Shown here piece after piece: positions 1-8,533 of a stretch of 64,000 nucleotides of DNA. The translations under genes and the position numbers were made by a program. The DNA is from JAXGZG01 sp040771825 (GTDB lineage Bacteria > Bacillota > Sulfobacillia > Fermentithermobacillales > Fermentithermobacillaceae), in NCBI GenBank assembly GCA_040771825.1, contig JAXGZG010000001.1:682001-746000 (forward strand), read 5' to 3'. The number at the start of each line of letters is the position of its first letter. Position 1 is the stretch's first letter. The notes below the pieces were generated by a model, which had not been told where the DNA came from, made no database searches, and saw only the letters and a list, made by a program, of their open reading frames with translations.

Positions 1-845
1 TGCGGGTGAGTCTGGAAGAGGGCATCGAGAACAGGCGAAAGGCCATAGAGACCAAAGCGCTCCTAGACAAAGTGGAAAGTGAAACTATCGACGTGACTCT
101 TCCTGGGGCAATAGTCGAGGTGGGCGGACTTCACCCCATCACCAAGGCTCTTCGGGAAGTTCAGAACATATTCTACGGAATGGGTTTCACCGTCTACGAA
201 AGTCGGGAAACAGAGACCGACGAGATGAACTTCGTCATGCTTAACCTAGCTCCAGGACACCCTGCCAGAGACATGCAGGACACCATGTACCTTACAGAAT
301 CAACCCTATTGAGAACCCACACGTCCCCGGGACAGATCCGGGCTATGCGGGACAAGAGAGGAGCACTTCCGGTCAGGCTGATCGTGCCCGGCAGGGTATA
401 CAGGCGAGACCCGGCCGACGCATCCCATTCGCCAGTGTTTCATCAGGTAGAGGGGTTAGTAGTTGACCGGAACGTGACATTTCGCCACCTAAGGGGCGTA
501 TTTGGGGCATTCGCTCGCAAGTTCTTCGGTGAGGATACGGAAATCCGGATGCGTCCAAGTTTCTTCCCATTTACAGAACCCTCTGTGGAGATCGATGTGT
601 CATGCATTTTCTGTCACGGAAAGGGCTGTTCGGTGTGCGGTCAATCCGGTTGGTTGGAGTTGTCTGGGGCAGGCATGGTTCACCCCAGAGTCATCAGAAA
701 CGGGGGATATGATCCCAAAGAGGTAACGGGATTTGCCTTTGGTTTCGGCCTAGATAGGGCCGTCATGCTGAAATACGGCATCGACGACTTGAGGGTGCTT
801 TTAGGCAACCACAAGCGTTTTCTTTCGGAGTGGCGCGGCCTCTAG
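1..845 (+). CDS. pheS: Phenylalanyl-tRNA synthetase alpha subunit, 5' end cut by window
   Basis: Catalytic alpha subunit of the alpha2beta2 enzyme that charges tRNA-Phe with phenylalanine in the cytoplasm. The frame is open from base 3, so the gene starts before the window. What is missing corresponds to the N-terminal coiled-coil arm, because the visible part begins just before the TIDVTLPG segment that opens the class II core. Seen in order: motif 2 region with RVYRRDPADASHSPVFHQVEG, the FTEPSVEIDV strand, the family-typical cysteine-rich turn (CIFCHGKGCSVCG), and motif 3 (GFGLDRAVMLKYGI). About 280 residues of the usual 340 are present. pheT follows after 78 bases, the standard pheST pair. 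Identity is secure; only the true start is unseen. Confidence 0.97.
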   Translation, partial: RVSLEEGIENRRKAIETKALLDKVESETIDVTLPGAIVEVGGLHPITKALREVQNIFYGMGFTVYESRETETDEMNFVMLNLAPGHPARDMQDTMYLTESTLLRTHTSPGQIRAMRDKRGALPVRLIVPGRVYRRDPADASHSPVFHQVEGLVVDRNVTFRHLRGVFGAFARKFFGEDTEIRMRPSFFPFTEPSVEIDVSCIFCHGKGCSVCGQSGWLELSGAGMVHPRVIRNGGYDPKEVTGFAFGFGLDRAVMLKYGIDDLRVLLGNHKRFLSEWRGL

Positions 846-923
846 ACATGGCGCCAATCCGGCCGAATCTTGGCGAGGAGGGAAGAGTCTGCACCCTAAC
901 CTAAAGGGCGCAGGCACGCTTAT

Positions 924-3377
924 ATGAACGTAGTTTGGAAATGGCTCAAGGATTACGTGGATATTCCCTGGGATCCCCAAGAGGCAGTCGACAGGTTCAC
1001 AATGGCAGGCCTCAAGGTTGAGTCCTTATCTGACCAGCGCCTGGACCTATCGGGGGTCGTATCCGCCAAAGTACTGGAAGTTGTGCCTCACCCCCAAAGA
1101 CCTGATCTGAAAGTAGGCACTCTCTACGACGGGACCCAGCGCCTTTCAGTGGTGAGCGGCGCCCCCGGGTTCGCCCAGGGCAACGTGGTGCTCCTGGCTA
1201 CGCCGGGCTCCAATCTCCCTGGTGGGATTACCGTTTCCACCATGGAGATCGCCGGAGTGCCATCTCAAGGGATGGTTGTGTGTTCCAACGAGATACTGTC
1301 TGGGGAGACTCACAGACCTGGCGAAGATATCATCCTTTTGCCGGGAACCGCGCTTTTGGGGAAGCGTGCTCAAGACCTTCTGGATCTAGACGACTATGTC
1401 ATTGAGCTTGAGTTGACTGTCAACTATTCTCACTGCCTTTCCATGTTGGGGGTGGCAATAGAGGCTGCGGCTCTCGCCGGAAAGCCCCTCAAACTGCCCA
1501 AGCCGCTCCAAGAATGGGATTTCGCAGGGTTCTTGGGCAGCAGGGCGCCTGCCGAACAGACCGGTTACACGGGAGAATTCAGGATCGGCTTGCCCGACCC
1601 TGACCTTTGCCCAAAGTACGTAGGCAAGGAAGTCAGGAATATTACCTTCGGGTATTCCCCCGTGTGGATGGAAAGGCGTCTAATGCTGGCGGGCATGAGG
1701 CCAATAAACGCAGTGGTGGATGTTACCAACTATGTGATGCTCGAGACCGGGCAGCCTCTTCACGCTTTTGATCTTGATAAGATTCAAGGCAAAACCATCA
1801 GCGCCAGGCGGTCAAGACCTGGAGAGACCATACTTACGCTTGATGGAGAGACCAGAGACCTGGCCCCGGGCACTTTGATAGTGGCCGATGGGAGCGGCCC
1901 TGTGGCTGTGGCGGGGGTTATGGGGAACCTGACCACGGAAGTAACGCCTTCCACCAAGAGTATCTTGTTGGAGTCGGCGTATTTCGACCCGCTTTCTGTA
2001 AGGCGAACCTACCGACAAATGAAGCTTCGCACTGAGGCGGCCATCAGGTTTGAGAAAGGGATTGATCCGTCGGCTCAGCCTGCAGTGGCTGAGAGGGCTG
2101 CATGGCTTGCGGCAAAGATCGCCAAAGGGGAGCCGGGCCAAGGTTACGCCGAGGCGGATCATAGTAGCCACCAGGTGAGGCGCCTCAGTTTTCACACAGG
2201 CGAGTTACAGAGGACTCTTGGCGTCGACATCCCCAAAGAGGAGTGCAGGAAGATACTGGAAGGTCTCAGGTTCGGCGTTACTCCCGTCGAAAAGGAAGGG
2301 GACCGCGTCCTAGATGTGACCGTTCCTCCCAGACGGGTTGATATTGAGGAAGAGGTTGACCTTACTGAGGAGATAGCCAGGTACTACGGGGTCAACTACT
2401 TCGAGCCCCTGGATCTGGATAGAGCAGCGCCCGGCGGTCCTCCAGACATAAACTTCGTGAGAAAAGACCGCTTGAAGGACATCCTCGTTTCTTTGGGCGG
2501 TCTTGAGTGCGTCACCAATTCGCTTTTGGCGCCATCTGATATACAGGGGATGGGCTGGGATCAGGACGATCCGAGACAGAAATCGGTACCGCTCATGAAC
2601 CCGCTGCTGTCCAACGAGTCTTTGCTCAGGACTAGTCTTCTGCCGGGGCTTATCAAGGTAGCAGTCTCTAACCAGCGTTCTAAGGTAGAAGGCGGGCTCT
2701 TCTGGGAAATCGGGCGCGTGTTCTTTGAATCTTTGGGAGAGGAGTTGCCTCGGGAAGCGACACAGCTCGCCATCATGTACTATGGTACTACCAGACCTAA
2801 AACATGGATTCAAGACCAGGGTGAAGCGTCCTTTTTCGGCATGAAAGGTTTAGTGGAATCGCTTCTTGCTCTTCTGGGGATTCAGGATGCGGTCTACCTT
2901 CGTCGGGCAGGGATGCCGTTCCATCCTGGAAAATCCGCCAAGATTGTGGCGGGAGGCTCCACTTTGGGCGAGATCGGCGAGATTCACCCTGTGTGCATGA
3001 AGGATTTTGATGCCGCGGGACCGTTGGTAATGGCATGGTTTTCGGTGGACGCCTTGTTGGCCTTGGCCCGGGAACCCTCTTACGTGGAGGTCCCCCGGTT
3101 CATGCCGGTGGAAAGGGACTTGGCTGTGGTTGTAAGCGAGGACACACCGGTGGGGGAGATTCTCCAGTGTGTAAGGACGTCAGCCGAGAATCTGGTGTCT
3201 TTGGAGGTCTTCGACGTCTGGAGAAAGCCTCCCGTACCAATCGGGAAGAAGAGCGTGGCTATGCGACTTGTGTACCAGGCAGGCGACAGAACACTAACCG
3301 AAGAAGAACTCGCAGAGGACAGGAAGAGGGTGTTGGAGGCTTTGTCCGCAAGGTTCGGCGCGGAGCAGAGATTATAG
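924..3377 (+). CDS. pheT: Phenylalanyl-tRNA synthetase beta subunit
   Basis: Beta subunit of PheRS, which provides tRNA binding and editing. The 817-residue length matches long bacterial PheT. Seen in order: the short N-terminal MNVVWKWLKDYVDI segment, an EMAP/OB-type tRNA-binding domain (about residues 40-150, with HPQRPDLKVG), the B3/B4 editing domain (about 210-400, with VDVTNYVMLETGQPLHAFD), the B5 domain (about 415-485), the pseudo-catalytic core, and a C-terminal FDX-ACB domain (about 720-815, VPRFMPVERDLAVVV). The ATG is chosen because it gives the family N-terminus; the ribosome binding site is weak, so translation may depend on pheS. polX starts three bases after the stop codon. Confidence 0.97.
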   Translation: MNVVWKWLKDYVDIPWDPQEAVDRFTMAGLKVESLSDQRLDLSGVVSAKVLEVVPHPQRPDLKVGTLYDGTQRLSVVSGAPGFAQGNVVLLATPGSNLPGGITVSTMEIAGVPSQGMVVCSNEILSGETHRPGEDIILLPGTALLGKRAQDLLDLDDYVIELELTVNYSHCLSMLGVAIEAAALAGKPLKLPKPLQEWDFAGFLGSRAPAEQTGYTGEFRIGLPDPDLCPKYVGKEVRNITFGYSPVWMERRLMLAGMRPINAVVDVTNYVMLETGQPLHAFDLDKIQGKTISARRSRPGETILTLDGETRDLAPGTLIVADGSGPVAVAGVMGNLTTEVTPSTKSILLESAYFDPLSVRRTYRQMKLRTEAAIRFEKGIDPSAQPAVAERAAWLAAKIAKGEPGQGYAEADHSSHQVRRLSFHTGELQRTLGVDIPKEECRKILEGLRFGVTPVEKEGDRVLDVTVPPRRVDIEEEVDLTEEIARYYGVNYFEPLDLDRAAPGGPPDINFVRKDRLKDILVSLGGLECVTNSLLAPSDIQGMGWDQDDPRQKSVPLMNPLLSNESLLRTSLLPGLIKVAVSNQRSKVEGGLFWEIGRVFFESLGEELPREATQLAIMYYGTTRPKTWIQDQGEASFFGMKGLVESLLALLGIQDAVYLRRAGMPFHPGKSAKIVAGGSTLGEIGEIHPVCMKDFDAAGPLVMAWFSVDALLALAREPSYVEVPRFMPVERDLAVVVSEDTPVGEILQCVRTSAENLVSLEVFDVWRKPPVPIGKKSVAMRLVYQAGDRTLTEEELAEDRKRVLEALSARFGAEQRL

Positions 3378-3380
3378 GAT

Positions 3381-5108
3381 ATGCACAAACGGGAAATCGC
3401 CCACTCACTGAGGGCCATGGGCGCTCTTCTGGAGATCAAAGGGGAAGAGGGCTTCAAGGTTCGGGCTTACGATAGAGCGGCCCAGACTATTGAGCGCGGC
3501 GATTTCCCGCTTTTGGAAATGGCCAAATCAGGCAGGCTTCTGGATATCCCCAACGTTGGCAGAAATCTTGAGCCCAAGATTAGGGAACTTATCCTGACGG
3601 GAAGGTCTTCTTACCTGGAGAACCTCACAGAAGAGGTGCCGTTGGGCCTATTGGACCTTCTCAGGGTGCCGGGCATAGGGCCCAAGACGGCTCGGATTCT
3701 TCATGAGTCTTTGGGCGTATCTGGCCTAGAAGATCTTCAGGTCGCTTTGGAGGCTCACCAGGTGCAGGCCTTGCCCGGAATAGGCAAGAAGCGTCAAGAC
3801 GAGATGGCCGTGGGGTTACGGGAGATCCGCAAATACGCGGGCAGGACTAGCTTAGGGGTAGCGTTACCCGTAGCCCATGACCTTCTGGCCTCCTTGGCGT
3901 CTAAGGATATATCCGGAACGCCCGTGGGCGAACTGGGGCGTTGCCAAGAAACCGTTGCAGCGCTGGAGATCCTTCTGAAACTGGGCCCCAAAGACACTCC
4001 TGCGTCCCTCATGAAACGGTCTGGGATTATCCCTATCTCAGATAGGGACGCTCTGTGCCAAGCCTGGGATGCAGCAGATGGAAAGTTCGTTTTTAGCACG
4101 GGACTTGGCATCCCCTTGGTCCTCTACTTCGAGCAAGAATCCAACTACTGGCCTAGGGCAACTTGGCTTACAGGTCCTGAAGAATACATCGGCCATCTGG
4201 TGAGGAAGGCATCCCTTAATGGGCTAACCTTTGAGGCCCGGGGGCTTTTCCGCCATGATTGCCGGGTTTCCATAGAGAACGAGGAGTCTTTCTTTGACCT
4301 ACTGGGATCGTCCCTGATCCCGCCTGAAGTCAGGCACCGGGAGGAATTTGTCAGTAAGGCCGAGGCCTATCACAGTATCCACCTTGTTGACCCCCAAGAT
4401 CTAAAGGGCGATCTGCACACTCACACTGTGTGGTCCGATGGCGTAGGCTCGGTTGAGGCCATGGTCGTCCGTGGAATTGCCATGGGGTACTCGTACATGG
4501 CAATTACTGATCACGCCACTTTCATGAAGATGATAGGCGGCATAACTCCCGACAATATTGACGCCTACCTGAAGGATATCCGCGAAGCGCAAGAAAGGCA
4601 CCCGGATTTTCGGGTTCTAGCGGGAGTCGAGGTCGATGTGGCCAAAGACGGATCGCTCCGATTAGGCACAGAGGACCTTGCCCGTTTTGACGTAGTTGTT
4701 GCCTCAGTCCATCAAGATATCTCAAATGCCGGTGACCTTGTGGGGCGGTTAGCCAAAGTTTGCGAGAACCCCCGCGTTGACATAATCGGCCACCCCACCG
4801 GGCGACTTCTGGGAAGCCGTCCCGGCGTCACCGGCGGTCTTGAGCCTCTTTTCGAGGCGGCCGCAAGAAACGGCACCATGTTGGAGATTAATGCGTCCCC
4901 TGAGAGAATAGACCTTCCTGAAACCTTGGCGCGCCAAGCCTACGATTTAGGCGCCGGGCTCGTAGTGTCCTCAGATGCTCACAGCCCCGGCACGTTGGAT
5001 GGGGCGCGGTACGGTGTCCTGGCATCGCCAAGGCGGGCGGGACTGCCCCCGTCAGGTATCAAGAACGCCTTCTCCCAGTTGCCGTGGCTTCGGGGCAAGC
5101 CATCATAA
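3381..5108 (+). CDS. polX: PolX-family protein: HhH repeats, degenerate polymerase core, intact PHP domain
   Basis: By family this is a DNA polymerase X with a C-terminal PHP 3'-5' exonuclease, acting in base-excision repair. The 575-residue length and domain order fit: an N-terminal 8-kDa-like helical domain, two helix-hairpin-helix motifs (VPGIGPKTA near 95, LPGIGKKR near 130), a nucleotidyltransferase region (about 165-320) and a PHP domain from about 340. The PHP metal site is complete by eye: DLHTHTVWSDG with H346 and H348, ITDHA, GVEVDV, ASVHQ, IGHPTGR and SDAHS. The polymerase core is not: where active PolX has a GDID-type motif this protein reads VAALEIL (residues 192-198), and the third aspartate strand reads PLVLYFEQ. 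Inference: a nuclease or phosphoesterase that has lost polymerase activity. It may be co-transcribed with pheST. Confidence 0.9.
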   Translation: MHKREIAHSLRAMGALLEIKGEEGFKVRAYDRAAQTIERGDFPLLEMAKSGRLLDIPNVGRNLEPKIRELILTGRSSYLENLTEEVPLGLLDLLRVPGIGPKTARILHESLGVSGLEDLQVALEAHQVQALPGIGKKRQDEMAVGLREIRKYAGRTSLGVALPVAHDLLASLASKDISGTPVGELGRCQETVAALEILLKLGPKDTPASLMKRSGIIPISDRDALCQAWDAADGKFVFSTGLGIPLVLYFEQESNYWPRATWLTGPEEYIGHLVRKASLNGLTFEARGLFRHDCRVSIENEESFFDLLGSSLIPPEVRHREEFVSKAEAYHSIHLVDPQDLKGDLHTHTVWSDGVGSVEAMVVRGIAMGYSYMAITDHATFMKMIGGITPDNIDAYLKDIREAQERHPDFRVLAGVEVDVAKDGSLRLGTEDLARFDVVVASVHQDISNAGDLVGRLAKVCENPRVDIIGHPTGRLLGSRPGVTGGLEPLFEAAARNGTMLEINASPERIDLPETLARQAYDLGAGLVVSSDAHSPGTLDGARYGVLASPRRAGLPPSGIKNAFSQLPWLRGKPS

Positions 5109-5168
5109 ACCTCCTGAGCCTGACATAATCTACCTACGTGACTTCAGAGTACAAGAGGTGCTGAAGGG

Positions 5169-6110
5169 TTGCCTCTACGACGGTTGGCGCTTATGGTATT
5201 TGTGGCATTTACGGCGTTTACCGCCCTGTTGTCCTTGGCAGTCTCTGACAGAGTGCCTGACTACCTCAGGGCCCATGAGTCAGACGAACCTTTGCTTCCC
5301 TCAGATCCCCCTGCTAGGCGCCCAGACGTATATGAGTTGAAACTGCGTTTAGAGGTTCTTGGCTTTTTCGATGGCCGCATGGACGAGGAATACGATTCCA
5401 AGGCTATCCTGGCGGTCAAAGAATTCCAGAGATCCTTCTGGCTGGAACCTACCGGCGTGGTGGACCCAGCCACTTGGCGGGCTTTAGGATACGGAGTTCC
5501 AAGGGCAATAGGCGCCGTCACAGGGCCGCCCCCTGAAGGCGTGATCCACCTAGAGGTGGACACCGACAGGCTTGAACTGACTGTGTATGTGAACTTGAAA
5601 CCCTGGAAGACCTATCCTGTGGCAGGGGGAAAGTGGAGCGCTCTCACTCCTGTAGGTGAGTGGAAGATAGTCGACAAAGGTTACGAACAAGGCGGGGCTT
5701 TTGGGAGCAGGTGGATGGGCCTGGATGTACCGTGGGGAGGGTACGGGATTCACGGCACAAACCGCCCTTGGTCCATCGGCACTTATGCCAGCATAGGGTG
5801 CATTCGGATGTTCAACGAAGATGTGGAAGAACTCTACGAGATAGTTGACGTTGGCACAAGAGTCATAATCCGAGGACCTAGGCCTTATCTCAGTTTTGAG
5901 GCCCCTTTGCGTAAGGGAGCCATCGGCCCAGAAGTAGTCATGCTGCAGGAGTGCCTCAAAGCGGCGGGCTTTGACCCTGGCGCCTGTGACGGCAGGCTCG
6001 GAAGCCTGACCGAATCGCAGATAGAGGAGGCCAACTGGCTGTTCGGGTTGGGGAATGCCCCCGTGGCCACTGTGGACCTCTATACGCTTTTAGGGATGAG
6101 GGGAAGGTAG
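5169..6110 (+). CDS. L,D-transpeptidase (YkuD) with two peptidoglycan-binding domains
   Basis: Predicted exported enzyme that makes 3-3 peptidoglycan cross-links or anchors wall material. The TTG start is chosen for the AGAGGTG eight bases upstream. Residues 1-25 form a hydrophobic signal segment. A PG_binding_1 domain follows (about 50-105, VYELKLRLEVLGFFDG...AVKEFQRSFWL), then a YkuD domain (about 125-235) with the diagnostic HGTNRPWSIG...SIGCIRM signature carrying the catalytic His and Cys, then a second PG_binding_1-like domain (about 248-310). Members flanking spore genes often act on the spore coat or cortex, but nothing here proves that. The next gene begins three bases after the stop, suggesting one operon. 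Confidence 0.88.
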   Translation: MPLRRLALMVFVAFTAFTALLSLAVSDRVPDYLRAHESDEPLLPSDPPARRPDVYELKLRLEVLGFFDGRMDEEYDSKAILAVKEFQRSFWLEPTGVVDPATWRALGYGVPRAIGAVTGPPPEGVIHLEVDTDRLELTVYVNLKPWKTYPVAGGKWSALTPVGEWKIVDKGYEQGGAFGSRWMGLDVPWGGYGIHGTNRPWSIGTYASIGCIRMFNEDVEELYEIVDVGTRVIIRGPRPYLSFEAPLRKGAIGPEVVMLQECLKAAGFDPGACDGRLGSLTESQIEEANWLFGLGNAPVATVDLYTLLGMRGR

Positions 6111-6112
6111 CC

Positions 6113-7285
6113 ATGGGGAAGAAGCTAGCCGTGGGAAAAGGGATCCGCCGGATGGCCTTTGGAATCGTCGTCTTTTTCGTGCTGCTACTTTGGAATTCTG
6201 GTTGCCTAACAGAGCCCAAAACCCTGCCTCAAGAACTCTCCTTCCAAGGGCTGGTACTCACACTTTGGGACTGTATGGAGCCATCATTTCCCGGCATTCG
6301 TTTGTACCAAGACCGAGTCAAATCGGTGGTGGACGATTTTTCGGAGAAGCATCAAGTTAAGGTCGAAGTCACGTTCATGGAAAGGCGGGAGATCCTGAGT
6401 TTTCTTTTGGGGGAGAGGGATGAGTCCCAGCCGCCGTGCCTCACATATTCTACAGAGTGGCCCACGGTTCCCTACGGCGCCCAAGACCTTACAGGAGTCT
6501 TGGCTGCGGAAGAGTATTTGGATGGGGCTGCGCACTATTGGACTTTAGACGGCAAGATCATGGGCGTCCCGTCTTACGTGCACTGGGTGGGCATGGCGGT
6601 GAGGCCGTCTGCCTTGCCCATCAGCGGCATTCCGGCTGACTCGGGCTACTGGCCTGAGTCTCAGTGGTTTCTCCCGTCGGCCATAGAAGTCCCCGGATCA
6701 GATTTTACTCCACAATCGGCAGTGTCGTATCTTGAGTGGCTCAAATCTTCAAGCCGGGGAGGGCTCGGCGATCCTCTGAATGCGTGGAACCTTGGGGCTG
6801 TGTCGGCTCTATTCCCGGTAACGCCGCACCTGTACAAGTGGCTCCGGGCATCCTATGGGGATGAAGTCAGCCTCAGCCCAATACCCGGGCCCTTTGGAAA
6901 GCCGCGTTTCCACTGCACCGTACCCGGGTACGTTGTGCTTTCAGAGGAGGAACCCTATCGTTCCTGCGCTCTGCTTCTAGCCAAGGAGCTTGCTGCCAAC
7001 CGGGGAGTGTGGGCGGCCAGAAGCATAGGAGGAGTGCCTGCCGCAATCCAAGATATGCTTATTTATGATCTGGAAGCAGGTATCCCAGGGCACGACAAAT
7101 CAATCCTTCGCGGCATAGACCAAGAGATCGCGTCGGCGGCCCTCATAGCCGGTGAGGGGATCAGAAGGCAACAGATATCGCAAGGTGTCGGCCAAATCGT
7201 GCCCCAGTTCATAGAAGGCGACGTGACCCTCCAAGATCTCGAGAAGAGCATCCGGGACCTGTGGGAGAGCCATACTACACCTTAG
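6113..7285 (+). CDS. Orphan extracellular solute-binding-type lipoprotein
   Basis: Predicted membrane-anchored lipoprotein. Residues 1-31 are a basic, then hydrophobic export signal ending in NSGC; the Cys at about 31 is the likely lipidation site, although Asn at -3 is unusual for a lipobox. The mature protein has the feel of a family 1 extracellular solute-binding protein (VVDDFSEKHQVKVEVTFMER near 65-85, later LYKWLRASYGDEVSLSPIPG and the Ala-rich C-terminal helices). No ABC permease or ATPase gene lies nearby, so transport is doubtful. It sits between a YkuD transpeptidase and a DUF421 protein, which could point to an envelope or sensing role. I cannot name a ligand. Confidence 0.6.
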   Translation: MGKKLAVGKGIRRMAFGIVVFFVLLLWNSGCLTEPKTLPQELSFQGLVLTLWDCMEPSFPGIRLYQDRVKSVVDDFSEKHQVKVEVTFMERREILSFLLGERDESQPPCLTYSTEWPTVPYGAQDLTGVLAAEEYLDGAAHYWTLDGKIMGVPSYVHWVGMAVRPSALPISGIPADSGYWPESQWFLPSAIEVPGSDFTPQSAVSYLEWLKSSSRGGLGDPLNAWNLGAVSALFPVTPHLYKWLRASYGDEVSLSPIPGPFGKPRFHCTVPGYVVLSEEEPYRSCALLLAKELAANRGVWAARSIGGVPAAIQDMLIYDLEAGIPGHDKSILRGIDQEIASAALIAGEGIRRQQISQGVGQIVPQFIEGDVTLQDLEKSIRDLWESHTTP

Positions 7286-7315
7286 GGTGTCGGCCTCTTG
7301 CAGGAGGAGATGGCT

Positions 7316-7939
7316 TTGCAGCACTGGTTCCAGGACGTAAAAGGTATATCTCTTCGCACTTTGGCCATGTTCTTTGTGGCGCTTCTGGCAGTGAGGGTGA
7401 CTGGCAAGAGGTCCATTGGGCAACTGGCGCCTTTTGATCTGGTTGTCATCATCATCATGGGTTCAGTGGCGGCCCTTCCTTTGGAAGAGGAGAGCATTCA
7501 CCTGATACACGGGATCATCCCCATAGTGGTCCTGGCCACCTTGCAGTACATTTTGAGCGTCATCAATATGCACTGGCGCGGCGCAGAAAAGGTGACCCAG
7601 GGCATGTCGACTCCCATCGTTGTTGATGGGAAGATAATGCACGAGAATCTAAAGCGCGAGAGAGTGTCCGAGGCCGACATGCACATTGTGCTTCGACAGG
7701 CGGGGGCCGAGAGGGTAGAGGATCTTGCCCTGGCGGTGTTGGAGCCCACAGGGCAGGTATCCATCGTCAAGAAGCCGGAAGCGCAGCCTGTTACCCCCAA
7801 AGATATGAACCTCATGACCCTTTCCAGAATTGACACCATACGTGGGCAACTGTGCGAGAGGCGGCGGCGAAACTACCGCTGTGTGGTCAACTCGATGCCT
7901 GAGAGGATTTCCCCCTTCCGAAAGCGAACCTTGCTCTGA
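7316..7939 (+). CDS. DUF421 (YetF/YkjA-type) membrane protein
   Basis: Integral membrane protein of the DUF421 family, known in Bacillus as YetF-like proteins of unclear function, some linked to spores. Seen: an N-terminal hydrophobic region with three likely membrane helices (about 1-80), including the conserved RVTGKRSIGQLAPFDLVVIIIMGS segment. A cytoplasmic alpha/beta domain follows (PIVVDGKIMHENLKRERVSEADMHIVLRQAG). The TTG at 7316 is preferred because AGGAGGAG ends six bases before it; in-frame alternatives are ATG 7310 and TTG 7298. The basic C-terminal tail (RERRRRNYR region) is longer than I expect for the family. Function remains unknown. Confidence 0.82.
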   Translation: MQHWFQDVKGISLRTLAMFFVALLAVRVTGKRSIGQLAPFDLVVIIIMGSVAALPLEEESIHLIHGIIPIVVLATLQYILSVINMHWRGAEKVTQGMSTPIVVDGKIMHENLKRERVSEADMHIVLRQAGAERVEDLALAVLEPTGQVSIVKKPEAQPVTPKDMNLMTLSRIDTIRGQLCERRRRNYRCVVNSMPERISPFRKRTLL

Positions 7940-7963
7940 AAACCCCCTGAGGAGGAGTCTCGT

Positions 7964-8533
7964 TTGAAGCCAGAGTGGGCCCAAAGGGCTTTGGAGTTTG
8001 AGGCGTACCTGAAAGAAGCCGATATGAACGTTCCCACCATGAAAGAGAACTTTGCAGCCGCCCAAGTGAAGCCGGAATTAAAAGCCTACTTCGAGTCCTT
8101 GAACCGGTGTCTTCCCCCGGGCAGCGTCAGGGTTTTGGCCCTTTCGGAATCCTGGTGCGGGGATTGCGTGGAAAATCTGCCGGTGCTTGCCAAGCTCGCG
8201 TCTTTGTACCCGTTCCTCAAACTCGGTATCTTCCCAAGAGACCAGAACCTCGATATCATGGACCGGTACCTGACCGGCGGCATCAGGATTATCCCTGTCT
8301 TTGTGTTCTATGATGAAAGCGGCGCCGAAATAGGCCGATTTGTTGAGCGTCCGGCGGGCGCCCACGCCTTCATGGATGAGGCCCGGAGATCTCTTGAAGG
8401 ATTGCCCGAAGAGGAGCAGAAACGCAGGATGTACAAGGCCAGGGCGGATCTTCGGAAGAAATACAGAGAAGGTCTTCGGGACGAGACTATAGGCGAGATT
8501 AAGGAGATTCTACAGAGAAGATATGCACTCTAA
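7964..8533 (+). CDS. Thioredoxin-like protein with WCGDC motif
   Basis: Cytoplasmic thioredoxin-fold protein of the Thioredoxin_9 type found in Firmicutes. The redox motif ESWCGDCVENLPVLAKL lies near residues 62-78 and the cis-proline strand RIIPVFVFYDE near 105-115. The first 55 residues are an alpha-helical extension and the last 50 are a charged helix. There is no signal peptide, so it is not a respiratory or export-type thioredoxin. TTG start with a GGAGGAG site seven bases upstream. Its last 11 bases overlap the mutS2 start, so the two are translationally coupled. The substrate is unknown. Confidence 0.8.
   Translation: MKPEWAQRALEFEAYLKEADMNVPTMKENFAAAQVKPELKAYFESLNRCLPPGSVRVLALSESWCGDCVENLPVLAKLASLYPFLKLGIFPRDQNLDIMDRYLTGGIRIIPVFVFYDESGAEIGRFVERPAGAHAFMDEARRSLEGLPEEEQKRRMYKARADLRKKYREGLRDETIGEIKEILQRRYAL

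Noticed and set aside
846..923. Small gene or T-box between pheS and pheT
   Set aside because: A GGAGGG-like stretch exists but no start codon or frame of useful length follows, and the gap is too short for a T-box.
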